Below are positions 27,165 to 35,231 of a stretch of 64,000 nucleotides of DNA, in pieces (the stretch's first letter is position 1; every line of letters starts with the position of its first letter). The notes under the pieces were generated by a model that made no database searches, had not been told where the DNA came from, and saw only the letters and a list, made by a program, of their open reading frames with translations. Source of the DNA: Stenotrophomonas maltophilia (lineage in GTDB: Bacteria; Pseudomonadota; Gammaproteobacteria; Xanthomonadales; Xanthomonadaceae); contig NZ_CP090423.1 in the NCBI RefSeq assembly GCF_023518235.1, forward strand, positions 3,675,001 through 3,739,000, read 5' to 3'. The position numbers and the translations under genes are program-made.

Positions 27165-28304
27165 ATGCACAGCGACCACGCCGAACGATTGCCCGAACCC
27201 GCCAGTGAGCTGGCCGAGGCCGGAGCAGGCGAGGGCGTGACCCTGCCGCCGCAGGAAGCGCTGCTGGATGACGCCGGCACTGGCGAAGGCACCGTTGAAC
27301 TGGCACCGCCACGCCACCGCCTGCCGCAGATCGCGCTGCCCGACAACGTAGTGCTGAAGGGCGCGGTGCAGAAACTGGTGGAGCAGAAATCGCGACTGGA
27401 CGCATTGGCCGCCGAGGGCCAGCTGGCCGGCCTGCTGCCGCCGGAATGGCAGGGCCACGGCGTGCGTGCGATCGAACTGTCCACCTTCATCCAGGGCGTG
27501 CTGCCGTTCCTGCAGCCGGGCGAGCGCGGCGAGACCGCTCCGGCGCGCCTGCCGGTGCGCCATGTGCTGGGCGACGACAGCCGCTGGGGCCTGGCCGATG
27601 TGTCCGAACCGAAATCGCTGGCGTGGTACCTGGCCAGCGACGAGCGCGCCACCGCCGGCAGCAAGGACGTGGCAGAAGCCTACCTGGTCGGTGCGCTGGG
27701 CCTGGCGTGGATGCAGGAAGGGCGCAGCCGGCCGGGCTTCCTGCGCGCGATGGGGCAGGACAGCCTGGCCGCGCGGGTGACCATGCTGGGGTATCCGCCG
27801 GCCAGCGAACTGGCGCTGTACAGCGTCACTGCGCACGGCCAGCCGCAGATCTGGTGCGTGCATGGCCGCCGCCGCATGCGGCCGCTGGTGGCACCGTGGC
27901 TGAGCGTACCGCTGCTGACCGCCTATGGCGTGCCGGCGCCGGTGGCGTGGCCGACCACGTTCCCGCCGGTGGACGCGGTGGCCGAACTGCTGGCCACCGC
28001 GCGACTGGGGCGCGCGCTGCCCGAAGTTGACCTGGGCAAGGCGGTGGCGAAGATCGCCGAGGACGCCGCCTCGGAGGCCTGGCAGCCGGTCAGCCTGCTG
28101 CAGCTCAACACCTGGTCGCCGCGCTGGCACTTCTTCCTGGGCACCTTCGTCGGCCTGCCGTCGCTGCTGCTGGTGGCTGCGGCCCTGGCGTTGCCGGGGG
28201 CGGTCGAAGCGGCCACGGTTGCCGCCTCGCTCGGCTTCGCCGGCGGCGCCATCGCGGCGCTGGCGGTGCCGTGGATCCACGCACGGCGCAAGCATCTGAG
28301 CTGA
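27165..28304 (+). CDS. Hypothetical protein with two C-terminal membrane helices
   Basis: 379 residues from the ATG at 27165 (MHSDHAERL). The frame is open upstream but runs through repeats, so the later start is preferred. An acidic, disordered N-terminus (about 1-60), a mixed globular middle (ALAWYLASDERATAGSKDVAEAYL, LGLAWMQEGRSRPGFLRAMG), then two hydrophobic helices at about 315-360 (LPSLLLVAAALALPG, AATVAASLGFAGGAIAALAVPW) and a basic tail. I do not recognise a family. Codon use looks normal for this genome, so it is a real gene. Downstream is a long palindrome shared with the convergent MarR gene. Confidence 0.65.
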   Translation: MHSDHAERLPEPASELAEAGAGEGVTLPPQEALLDDAGTGEGTVELAPPRHRLPQIALPDNVVLKGAVQKLVEQKSRLDALAAEGQLAGLLPPEWQGHGVRAIELSTFIQGVLPFLQPGERGETAPARLPVRHVLGDDSRWGLADVSEPKSLAWYLASDERATAGSKDVAEAYLVGALGLAWMQEGRSRPGFLRAMGQDSLAARVTMLGYPPASELALYSVTAHGQPQIWCVHGRRRMRPLVAPWLSVPLLTAYGVPAPVAWPTTFPPVDAVAELLATARLGRALPEVDLGKAVAKIAEDAASEAWQPVSLLQLNTWSPRWHFFLGTFVGLPSLLLVAAALALPGAVEAATVAASLGFAGGAIAALAVPWIHARRKHLS

Positions 28305-28382
28305 AAAAAGGGGACGGAGGGGATTAAGCCGCAATCAGCACAGGTGTGCTTGAAACGACTTAATCCCCTCCGTCCCCTTTTT
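28305..28382. terminator. GGGGACGGAGGGG palindrome, likely bidirectional terminator
   Basis: A 24-bp perfect inverted repeat (28305-28328 and 28359-28382) with a 30-base loop: A5-GGGGACGGAGGGGATTAAG and its complement ending in T5. It sits immediately after the hypothetical gene's stop and four bases before the convergent MarR stop. A shorter copy lies at 43128-43177, so it is also a dispersed repeat family. Confidence 0.75.
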
Positions 28383-28385
28383 CAC

Positions 28386-28880
28386 TCACACCCCTTCGCC
28401 CATCCGCTCCAGGCCATCGCCGGCCAGGCGCAGGATCAGCTTCTCCAGCAGCTGCTCCTCCTCCTCGCTCAGCACCGACATCAGCTTGCGGGTGATCTCG
28501 ATCACCATCGGTGCGATGGTCTCGTACACCTCGAAGCCGGCCGCCGACAGCGCCAGCACCGAGCGGCGGCGGTCATCGCCGTGGGTCTCGCGCTTGATGA
28601 AGCCGCGCTCCAGCAGGCGGGCCACGGCGCGGCTGACCGCCACCTTGTCCATCGCCGTGCGGTCGGAGACCTCGCTGGCCGAGGAACCCGGGTACAGCGC
28701 CAGGATGGTGATGACCCGCCATTCGGGAATCGCCAGACCGTAACGATCACCGTATAGCTTGGCGATGTTGCCGCTGACCCGGTTGGACAGCACGCTCAGC
28801 CGGTAGGGCAGGAACTGTTCCAGGTCGAGCAGGACGTGCGAGGCACGCAGGCGGGTCGAGGCGGGATCGGCGGGGCTCAT
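28386..28880 (-). CDS. MarR-family regulator, divergent from hppD
   Basis: 164 residues. Winged-helix core with IPEWRVITILALYPGSSASEVSDRTAMDKVAVSRAVARLLERGFIKRE (about 50-95; split here across helix and recognition helix) and DDRRRSVLALSAAGFEVYE in the wing. MarR proteins bind palindromes as dimers and release DNA on binding phenolic or aromatic ligands. Divergence from 4-hydroxyphenylpyruvate dioxygenase and closeness to hmgA make it the likely repressor of tyrosine/homogentisate catabolism; this is inferred from context. Confidence 0.85.
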   Translation of the reverse strand: MSPADPASTRLRASHVLLDLEQFLPYRLSVLSNRVSGNIAKLYGDRYGLAIPEWRVITILALYPGSSASEVSDRTAMDKVAVSRAVARLLERGFIKRETHGDDRRRSVLALSAAGFEVYETIAPMVIEITRKLMSVLSEEEEQLLEKLILRLAGDGLERMGEGV

Positions 28881-28902
28881 GTTGCGGTGCACCTTGCTGG
28901 TG

Positions 28903-29000
28903 GTTTCAACTGTAACTATAAGGGGAAGGTCCAGACCCTGCATTCTCGCCGGGTCCCAACCTGCCCGCACCTGGTTTGTACCGATGCGGTACCGATTCGG
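28903..29000. promoter_or_regulatory. marR-hppD divergent control region with 11-bp tandem repeat
   Basis: GTTTCAACTGTAACTATAAG (28901-28920) contains a GTTTCAACTGTAAC quasi-palindrome overlapping a TATAAG -10-like box, a credible MarR operator/promoter. Near the hppD start, TACCGATGCGG (28979-28989) is directly followed by TACCGATTCGG (28990-29000), a tandem repeat differing by one base. Function inferred. Confidence 0.4.
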
Positions 29001-29009
29001 AGCCACGCC

Positions 29010-30122
29010 ATGAATACCGCAGTCCCGACCACCTCGCACCCCAACCCCGGCATGCAGGTCACCACCTTCGAGAACCCGATGGGCATCGACGGCTTCGAGT
29101 TCGTCGAATTCGCCGCCCCCGCCGGCCGTGGCCAGGAGTTGCACGCGTACTTCCGGAAGATGGGCTTCAGCGCGGTGCTCAAGCACAAGCAGCGTCCGAT
29201 TACCGTCTATCGCCAGGGCGACGTCAACTTCCTGGTCAATGAAGACCCCGATTCGTTCGCCGCCGACTTCGCCGAGAAGCACGGCCCCTGCGCCTGTGGC
29301 TTCGCCATCCGCTTCAAGAAGCCGGGCCAGGAGGTCTACCAGACTGCGCTGGGCAACGGCGCCGAAGCGGTCGCCTTCAAGCCGGACAGCAAGGCGGTCA
29401 ACGCCCCGGTCATCAAGGGTATCGGCGACTGCATGCTGTACCTGGTGGACCGCTACGGTGCGGCCGGCAGCATCTTCGACGGCGACTACGAGCCGATCGC
29501 CGGCGCCGACCTGCACCCGTTCGGCTTCGGCCTGACCTTCATCGACCACCTGACCCACAACCTGTACTTCGGCAACATGCAGCAGTGGTCGGACTACTAC
29601 GAGCGACTGTTCAACTTCCGCGAGATCCGCTACTTCGACATCAAGGGCCTCAAGACCGGCCTGGTGTCCAAGGCGATGACCGCCCCGGATGGCATCGTGC
29701 GCATCCCGCTGAACGAATCGTCCGACCCGAAGAGCCAGATCAACGAGTACCTGGACGCGTACAAGGGCGAGGGCATCCAGCACATCGCCTGCTTCACCGA
29801 CAACATCTACGAGACCGTTGAGGCCATGCGCGCGCAGGGCGTGGACTTCCTCGACACGCCGGAGACCTACTTCGACGTGATCGACCAGCGCGTGCCGAAC
29901 CATGGTGAAGACGTCGCGCGCCTGGCGAAGAACAAGATCCTGATCGACGCCGACCCGGAAACCCACCAGCGCAAGCTGCTGCAGATCTTCACCCAGAACT
30001 GCATCGGTCCGATCTTCTTCGAGATCATCCAGCGCAAGGGCAACGAAGGCTTCGGCGAAGGCAACTTCACCGCGCTGTTTGAGAGCATCGAGCGCGACCA
30101 GATCCGCCGCGGCGTGCTGTAA
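29010..30122 (+). CDS. hppD: 4-Hydroxyphenylpyruvate dioxygenase
   Basis: 370 residues. Converts 4-hydroxyphenylpyruvate to homogentisate, the second step of tyrosine breakdown and the precursor of pyomelanin. Two glyoxalase-fold halves; iron ligands lie in the C-terminal half: His in FIDHLTHNLYFG, His in GIQHIACFTDNIYET and Glu in GPIFFEIIQRKGNEGFGEGNF. The ATG at 29010 follows GGAGCCACGCC. The frame is open upstream but has no homologous sequence there. It is followed 87 bp later by hmgA on the same strand, and is divergent from a MarR regulator. Confidence 0.95.
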   Translation: MNTAVPTTSHPNPGMQVTTFENPMGIDGFEFVEFAAPAGRGQELHAYFRKMGFSAVLKHKQRPITVYRQGDVNFLVNEDPDSFAADFAEKHGPCACGFAIRFKKPGQEVYQTALGNGAEAVAFKPDSKAVNAPVIKGIGDCMLYLVDRYGAAGSIFDGDYEPIAGADLHPFGFGLTFIDHLTHNLYFGNMQQWSDYYERLFNFREIRYFDIKGLKTGLVSKAMTAPDGIVRIPLNESSDPKSQINEYLDAYKGEGIQHIACFTDNIYETVEAMRAQGVDFLDTPETYFDVIDQRVPNHGEDVARLAKNKILIDADPETHQRKLLQIFTQNCIGPIFFEIIQRKGNEGFGEGNFTALFESIERDQIRRGVL

Positions 30123-30171
30123 GGTCTGCACGGGCAATGTCGGCCTCCCGCCGGCATTGCCTGATTGAATG

Positions 30172-30194
30172 GTAGTGCCGGCCGCTGACCGGCA
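30172..30194. repeat. SMAG palindrome between hppD and hmgA
   Basis: GTAGTGCCGGCCGCTGACCGGCA, one mismatch from perfect, 16 bases before the hmgA start. A stem here could uncouple expression of the two catabolic genes. Confidence 0.72.
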
Positions 30195-30209
30195 ATCTCA
30201 GGAGCCCCC

Positions 30210-31517
30210 ATGTCCACCGCCATCACCGCCCGCGGCTACCAGTCCGGTTTCGGCAACGAATTCGCCACCGAGGCCGTTGCCGGCGCGCTGCCGGTCGGGC
30301 AGAACTCGCCGCAGAAGGTAGCCCACGGCCTGTACGCCGAACAGTTGACCGGTACCGCGTTCACCGCGCCGCGTGGCAGCAACCGCCGCAGCTGGCTGTA
30401 CCGGATCCGCCCGGCGGTGACCCATGGCGAGTTCACCCCGTTCGCGCAGTCGCAGCTGCAGTGCGATTTCGGCGCGCAGCCGGCCTCGCCCAACCAGCTG
30501 CGCTGGAGCCCGCTGCCGCTGCCGGAACTGCCGACCGACTTCGTCGAGGGCCTGTACACGATGGGCGGCAACGGCTCGCCCGATGCACACGCCGGTGTTG
30601 GCATCCACCTCTACGCCGCCAACCGCGACATGGTCGGCCGCTACTTCTACAACGCCGATGGCGAACTGCTGATCGTGCCGCAGCTGGGCGCGCTGCGCCT
30701 GCTGACCGAGCTGGGCGTGATCGAGATCGAGCCGCAGCAGATCGCGGTGATTCCGCGCGGTGTGCGCTTCCGCGTCGAGCTGCCTGATGGCCCGAGCCGT
30801 GGCTATATCTGCGAAAACTACGGTGCGCTGCTGAAGCTGCCCGACCTGGGCCCGATCGGCTCCAACGGCTTGGCCAATCCGCGCGACTTCGAGACCCCGC
30901 ACGCCGCATTCGAGGATGTGGACGGTGATTTCGAGCTGATCGCCAAGTTCGAGGGCCGCCTGTGGCGTGCGCCGATCGACCATTCGCCGCTGGACGTGGT
31001 GGCCTGGCACGGTAACTACGCGCCGTACCGCTACGACCTGCGTCGCTTCAACACCATCGGTTCGATCAGCTACGACCACCCGGACCCGTCGATCTTCCTG
31101 GTACTGCACTCGCCCAGTGACACGCCGGGCACCAGCAACATGGACTTCGCGATCTTCCCGCCGCGCTGGCTCGTGGCGCAGAACACGTTCCGGCCGCCGT
31201 GGTTCCACCGCAACATCGCCAGCGAGTTCATGGGCCTGGTGCATGGTGCCTACGATGCCAAGGCCGAAGGCTTCGTGCCGGGCGGCGCCTCGCTGCACAA
31301 CTGCATGAGCGGCCACGGCCCGGACGCGCCGACCTTCGACAAGGCCTCCAATGCCGACCTGTCCAAGGCGGATGTGATCAAGGACACGATGGCCTTCATG
31401 TTCGAGACCCGCGCGGTGATCCGCCCGACCGCGCAGGCGCTGGCTGCTGGCCATCGCCAGGGCGATTACCAGCAGTGCTGGAACGGCCTGCGCAATAATT
31501 TCCGGCCGACCCGCTAG
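30210..31517 (+). CDS. hmgA: Homogentisate 1,2-dioxygenase
   Basis: 435 residues. Non-heme Fe(II) enzyme that cleaves homogentisate to maleylacetoacetate. N-terminal [14 protein letters not shown] is the usual family start. The iron site is in the C-terminal cupin: [20 protein letters not shown] supplies His and Glu, and [14 protein letters not shown] supplies the second His. Length agrees with bacterial HmgA. Ribosome site AGGAG eight bases upstream. Works directly after hppD; the later pathway genes for maleylacetoacetate isomerase and fumarylacetoacetase are not in the window. Loss of hmgA leads to pyomelanin accumulation in related bacteria. Confidence 0.96.
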   Translation: MSTAITARGYQSGFGNEFATEAVAGALPVGQNSPQKVAHGLYAEQLTGTAFTAPRGSNRRSWLYRIRPAVTHGEFTPFAQSQLQCDFGAQPASPNQLRWSPLPLPELPTDFVEGLYTMGGNGSPDAHAGVGIHLYAANRDMVGRYFYNADGELLIVPQLGALRLLTELGVIEIEPQQIAVIPRGVRFRVELPDGPSRGYICENYGALLKLPDLGPIGSNGLANPRDFETPHAAFEDVDGDFELIAKFEGRLWRAPIDHSPLDVVAWHGNYAPYRYDLRRFNTIGSISYDHPDPSIFLVLHSPSDTPGTSNMDFAIFPPRWLVAQNTFRPPWFHRNIASEFMGLVHGAYDAKAEGFVPGGASLHNCMSGHGPDAPTFDKASNADLSKADVIKDTMAFMFETRAVIRPTAQALAAGHRQGDYQQCWNGLRNNFRPTR

Positions 31518-31600
31518 GTTGGTGGGGGCCGCGGATCTACCGAACGCGGCCTTCGGTGGGTGCCGACCGTTGGTCGGCACGGATGCGCCGGAACCTGCGC

Positions 31601-32140
31601 TCACGCCACCTCGGCAAAGGCGTCGCAATGCTCCAGCGGCAGGGCTTCGAGCAGGCGCTGCCGCACGCGCTGACAATAGCCGTCCGAGGTCAGCCCGGGC
31701 AGCATCCGCATCGCCGAATGCAGCCGCTGCACCACCTCGTCTTCCGCGCGCGCCTGCTGCAGGTCGCGGAACAGCGCCGCTGCCTGCGGGTGGCGCTGCA
31801 TCTCCAGGATGCCCAGCACATAGATGCGTGCGGCCACCAGCGAGCGGCGGCGTTCGACTGGCGTGGCGGCGGGCGCTGCCGTCACCTGCGCCGGTGCGGC
31901 CCTGGCCGGCTCGGCAACGGCTGGGGGGGAGGGGGCCGCCGCTGCCGGGCCGGTGCTCAGGTACCCTGCCTGCACCAGCTGGATGACCATCGCGGGCGCT
32001 TCCTGCCCGAGCAGGCCGGTCAGTTCGGCGATGCTGCGCTGGCCGTCGCACAGGATCAGCAGCCGCCGCTGGCGCATGTCCAGCGGCGCGCGATGGGCCT
32101 GCAGCGCGGTTCGGGCGAGATCGGTCTTGCGCGGTTGCAT
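31601..32140 (-). CDS. Hypothetical cytosolic protein with a winged-helix-like N-terminus
   Basis: 179 residues from the ATG at 32140. The N-terminal part (DMRQRRLLILCDGQRSIAELTGLLG, then MVIQLVQAGYLS) looks like a compact helix-turn-helix that scores a threshold or state, a pattern seen in gliding/type IV pilus-associated and DUF4388-like proteins. An Ala/Pro linker (about 65-100) follows, then an all-helical C-terminal domain (RRSLVAARIYVLGILEMQRHPQ). No signal peptide. I cannot name the family. It is divergent from the downstream lipoprotein gene. Confidence 0.55.
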   Translation of the reverse strand: MQPRKTDLARTALQAHRAPLDMRQRRLLILCDGQRSIAELTGLLGQEAPAMVIQLVQAGYLSTGPAAAAPSPPAVAEPARAAPAQVTAAPAATPVERRRSLVAARIYVLGILEMQRHPQAAALFRDLQQARAEDEVVQRLHSAMRMLPGLTSDGYCQRVRQRLLEALPLEHCDAFAEVA

Positions 32141-32265
32141 GGAAGGGACAGCCAAGTCGGTGCACGCCGAGCCTGAACGAAGGCGATGAAACGGCGATGA
32201 CAATGCAGCGCCTGCACGCGCGCTGCGCTAGCGTGCAGCCAACCACGTGCCAGGGAACCGCACCG

Positions 32266-32898
32266 ATGAAGCATCTTCCACTTGCTGGTCTTCTGCTCCT
32301 TTCGCTCGCCGCCTGCGGCCGTGCGCCTGAAACACCCGCTGAGGCCCCGGCCAAAGGCACGGCGCCGCCCACTGCAGCGGCCGATGCCGATCTGGCGACC
32401 CGATCGCCGGCCGATCCCCGCACCGACAGCCCTGCGCGGCTGGATGGCTACGGCGGTGCAACGCTCGGCGCCGGCATCGCCGAGGTCCGCAGTGGCTTCG
32501 GCACGCCGCTGCAGGGGCTGGGTACCGACTCTGCCGGCAAGCCATTGCCGGCCGACGATAGCAATGACGGCTGCTACTTCCTGCGCCCGCAGGGCGCCGA
32601 GGATCCGCGCCTGATGATCGAGGCCCGCAAGCTGGTGCGCTATGACGTGCGCAGCGCGGCGATCACCGCGCCGGGCGGTGGCAAGGTCGGCATGACGTTG
32701 GGCGAACTGCAGGTGCTGTATCCCGAGCGCGCCGACGTTGGCCCCGACAAGTACGATGAGAAGGCCCAGCACCTGCGCGTGCGCCCGGCGCAGGAGGGCG
32801 CGGCGGTGATCGACTTCGCGCTCGGTGCCGATGGCCGGGTCGGCGCCTGGCGGGTCGGTCGCACTCCGCAGGTCGATTATGCCGAAGGCTGTGGCTGA
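32266..32898 (+). CDS. Lipoprotein of unknown function
   Basis: 210 residues from the ATG at 32266. Signal peptide with lipobox LAAC (Cys 19), an Ala/Pro-rich spacer to about residue 60, then a globular domain with GYGGATLGAGIAEVRSGFG, CYFLRPQGAEDPRLMIEARKLVRYDV and KVGMTLGELQVLYPERA. The GMTLGELQ segment resembles small BamE/SmpA-like or inhibitor-type repeats that regulate a gate by a GMT-turn, but identity is not certain. Anchored in a membrane and facing the periplasm. Confidence 0.65.
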   Translation: MKHLPLAGLLLLSLAACGRAPETPAEAPAKGTAPPTAAADADLATRSPADPRTDSPARLDGYGGATLGAGIAEVRSGFGTPLQGLGTDSAGKPLPADDSNDGCYFLRPQGAEDPRLMIEARKLVRYDVRSAAITAPGGGKVGMTLGELQVLYPERADVGPDKYDEKAQHLRVRPAQEGAAVIDFALGADGRVGAWRVGRTPQVDYAEGCG

Positions 32899-32971
32899 TC
32901 CTTGATCCACGGCCCAGCCACGCGGCTGGGCCCAGCGTAGAATCGCGCCACGACCGCTGGGGGAGTGCTCG

Positions 32972-33937
32972 ATGATCGCCATTGCCATTGCCTGGTTCCT
33001 GCTTGGCCTGCTGCTGCTGGCACTGGGCGGGGACTCCATCGTCAAGGCGGTGTCTGGCCTGGCCCAACGCTTCGGGGCGACGCCCTTCACCGCAGGCCTG
33101 CTGCTGCTCGGGGTGACCACCTCGCTGCCCGAGCTGGCGGTCAATGCACGAGCATTGGCGGTCGGACAGCCCGAGCTGGCACTGGGCAATGCGGTGGGCA
33201 GCAGCGTGGTCAACCTGGGCCTGACCCTGGCCGTGGCGGCCATGGTGGCGCCGTTGCTGCTGCGCGCACGCCTGCAGACGGTGTTCTGGGGGGCGCTGCT
33301 GGCGGCCGGCGTGCTGTTGATCCTGTTCGGCCTGGATGGCCGGCTGGTGCGTTGGGAAGGCGCGGTGCTGGTGGCCGGCTTCATCGTCATGCAGGTGCTG
33401 CTGCTGCGTCGTGGTCGCAGCGAAAGCGCCGAGGTGCAGGCGGCCATTGCCGAATCCGCGCTGAGCCGCACCAGCCTGCCATTGAACGTGTTGCGGGTGT
33501 TGATCGCCGTACTGGCGCTGTACTGGGGCGCCCGACTGGTGGTCGGTGCCGCTGCGGACTTCGGCGCCGCGCTGGGTTGGACGCCGCTGCTGGTGGGCCT
33601 GTTGCCGGTGGCGATCGGCACGGCGCTGCCGGAGGTGGCCACGGCCATCGCGGCCGCACGCCGCGGGCATGGCGACATGGTGCTGGGGCATGTGCTGGGA
33701 TCCAGCGCGGTGAACCTGCTGCTGGTGGTCGGCGCGATGGCGATGCTGCAACCGCTGGCGCTGCCGGCTTCGTTCGTGCGGCTGGAACTGCCTGCACTGC
33801 TGGCGTTCGCGCTGGTGCTGTACCCGTTGCTGCGCGGCGACCTGAAGATCAGCCGCGGTGAAGGCGCGATCCTGCTGGTCGCGTTCGCCGGCTGGTTCGT
33901 GCTGGAGCTGCTTCTGGTGGGCGCGCCGGCGTTGTAA
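32972..33937 (+). CDS. Calcium/sodium:proton antiporter, CaCA family (YrbG-like)
   Basis: 321 residues, ten or eleven transmembrane helices. The two inverted alpha-repeats of the CaCA family are intact: LLLGVTTSLPELAVNARAL...LALGNAVGSSVVNLGLTL in the first half and LLPVAIGTALPEVATAIAAARRGHGDMVLGHVLGSSAVNLLLVVG in the second, each with the Glu that binds the cation. Exchanges Ca2+ or K+ against Na+ or H+ at the inner membrane. It neighbours the Mnh operon but is convergent to it. Confidence 0.9.
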   Translation: MIAIAIAWFLLGLLLLALGGDSIVKAVSGLAQRFGATPFTAGLLLLGVTTSLPELAVNARALAVGQPELALGNAVGSSVVNLGLTLAVAAMVAPLLLRARLQTVFWGALLAAGVLLILFGLDGRLVRWEGAVLVAGFIVMQVLLLRRGRSESAEVQAAIAESALSRTSLPLNVLRVLIAVLALYWGARLVVGAAADFGAALGWTPLLVGLLPVAIGTALPEVATAIAAARRGHGDMVLGHVLGSSAVNLLLVVGAMAMLQPLALPASFVRLELPALLAFALVLYPLLRGDLKISRGEGAILLVAFAGWFVLELLLVGAPAL

Positions 33938-33991
33938 CGGTGATCCACGCCACGCGTGGATGCGGTTACCGGTCAACGTACCGATGATGCG

Positions 33992-34052
33992 GTAGCTGCC
34001 AACCTTGGTTGGCACTCATGGAAACAATGCGCCGACCAAGGTCGGCCTCTAC
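33992..34052. repeat. SMAG pair between convergent genes
   Basis: GTAGCTGCCAACCTTGGTTGGCAC at 33992-34015 and, inverted, GCGCCGACCAAGGTCGGCCTCTAC at about 34029-34052. A degenerate GATCCACGCCACGCGTGGAT palindrome at 33942-33961 precedes them. Confidence 0.75.
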
Positions 34053-34057
34053 CGGAG

Positions 34058-34447
34058 TTACCGGCCCGGCGAACCATCTTCTTCCCGCGCCGGTTCCGGC
34101 GGCGGCAGCTGCTCTTCGGCGGCCGGCTCGTTGCCGGGCAGGCTGGGGCGGGTCTCCATCAGCAGCGACAGCGCGGCCTTGGCCATCATGTGCGCGCTGA
34201 TCGGTGCGGTGATGAACAGGAACACGGTGATCAGCAGCTCGCGCGGCTGCGGGTCCTGGCCCAGGAAGATGTGGTAGCACACCGAACACACCAGCACGCA
34301 GCCCACGCCCAGCGTGCTGGCCTTGGTGGGGGCGTGCAGCCGCTTGAAGAAGGTGGACAGCTTCACCAGGCCCAGTGCGCCGACCAGGATGAAGAAGCTG
34401 CCGAACAGCAGCAGGATCGACAGGCCGATCTGGATCGCGGTGATCAT
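34058..34447 (-). CDS. mnhG: Na+/H+ antiporter subunit G
   Basis: 129 residues, three transmembrane helices (about 5-27, 40-60 and 68-90) and a charged C-terminal tail (NEPAAEEQLPPPEPAREEDG). KLSTFFKRLHAPTKASTLGVG is the MnhG/MrpG signature. Last of the six-gene Mnh operon; overlaps mnhF by four bases. Subunit G is needed to assemble the multisubunit antiporter. Confidence 0.9.
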   Translation of the reverse strand: MITAIQIGLSILLLFGSFFILVGALGLVKLSTFFKRLHAPTKASTLGVGCVLVCSVCYHIFLGQDPQPRELLITVFLFITAPISAHMMAKAALSLLMETRPSLPGNEPAAEEQLPPPEPAREEDGSPGR

Positions 34448-34728
34448 TCGACGATGTCCCGGCGCAGCACGAACTTGCTCAGCACCACCGTGCTGCCGAA
34501 GCCGAGCATGGCGATGATCAGCGCGGCCTCGAAGTAGATCGGCGAGTTGAGGTACATGCCGAACAGCATCAGTTCGGCGATCGCGGTCACCGACAGGGTG
34601 TCCAGCGCGAGGATGCGGTCGGGCACGGTCGGCCCGCGCAGCAGGCGCCAGGTGGCCAGCAGCATGGCCAGGCCGACCACGTGCATGCATACCACCAGGG
34701 TGGTCTGGATGACTTCAAAACCGGTCAT
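34444..34728 (-). CDS. mnhF: Na+/H+ antiporter subunit F
   Basis: 94 residues with three transmembrane helices. LLRGPTVPDRILALDTLSVTAI is the conserved MrpF core, with the Asp that is essential in characterised systems, and YFEAALIIAMLGFGSTVVLSKFVLR ends the protein. Four-base ATGA overlaps with mnhE upstream and mnhG downstream indicate translational coupling within the operon. The tail DIVE is short, as in other Mrp systems. Confidence 0.92.
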   Translation of the reverse strand: MTGFEVIQTTLVVCMHVVGLAMLLATWRLLRGPTVPDRILALDTLSVTAIAELMLFGMYLNSPIYFEAALIIAMLGFGSTVVLSKFVLRRDIVE

Positions 34729-35231
34729 GGGAAGATCTCCATCAACGGCGCCTCGTAACGGCGCTTGATCGTATCGATCAGGTCCTGCGGGTCCTCCAGG
34801 TGCAGCACGTGCACCAGCAGGAATCGGCGGTCGTCGCTGAGCGCGGCCGAGACCGTGCCCGGGGTGAGGGTGATCATGCTGGTCAGCGCAGCGATGCCGT
34901 GGATGTTGGCGATGTCCAGCGGCAGCCAGATGAAGCCCGGATGGATGTTCTTCTCCGGGCCCAACACCTGGATGGCCACGCGGATGTTGGACATCAGGAT
35001 GTCCCACAGGGTCACGCACAGCAGCTTGGGCAGCGGCCGCAACGTACCGATGCGGGCGAACTCGCGGTCCAGGCGCGCGGCGAACAGCGGCACCACCACG
35101 CCCAGCACCAGCCCCAGCACGATCTGGCCGAGGGTGAAGCTGTCGGACATCAGCAGCCAGAACGCCACCACCATGATGCTGAGCATCGGCGAGGGAATCA
35201 GGCGGCGGAACAGGGAACGCTGGGCGGTCAT
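34725..35231 (-). CDS. mnhE: Na+/H+ antiporter subunit E
   Basis: 168 residues; two N-terminal transmembrane helices and a soluble C-terminal domain. Family motifs: LPKLLCVTLWDILMSNIRVAIQVL, IWLPLDIANIHGIAALTSMITLTPGTVS and HVLHLEDPQDLIDTIKRRYE. MrpE is the accessory subunit that raises cation-efflux capacity. Overlaps by four bases with mnhD and mnhF. Confidence 0.92.
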   Translation of the reverse strand: MTAQRSLFRRLIPSPMLSIMVVAFWLLMSDSFTLGQIVLGLVLGVVVPLFAARLDREFARIGTLRPLPKLLCVTLWDILMSNIRVAIQVLGPEKNIHPGFIWLPLDIANIHGIAALTSMITLTPGTVSAALSDDRRFLLVHVLHLEDPQDLIDTIKRRYEAPLMEIFP

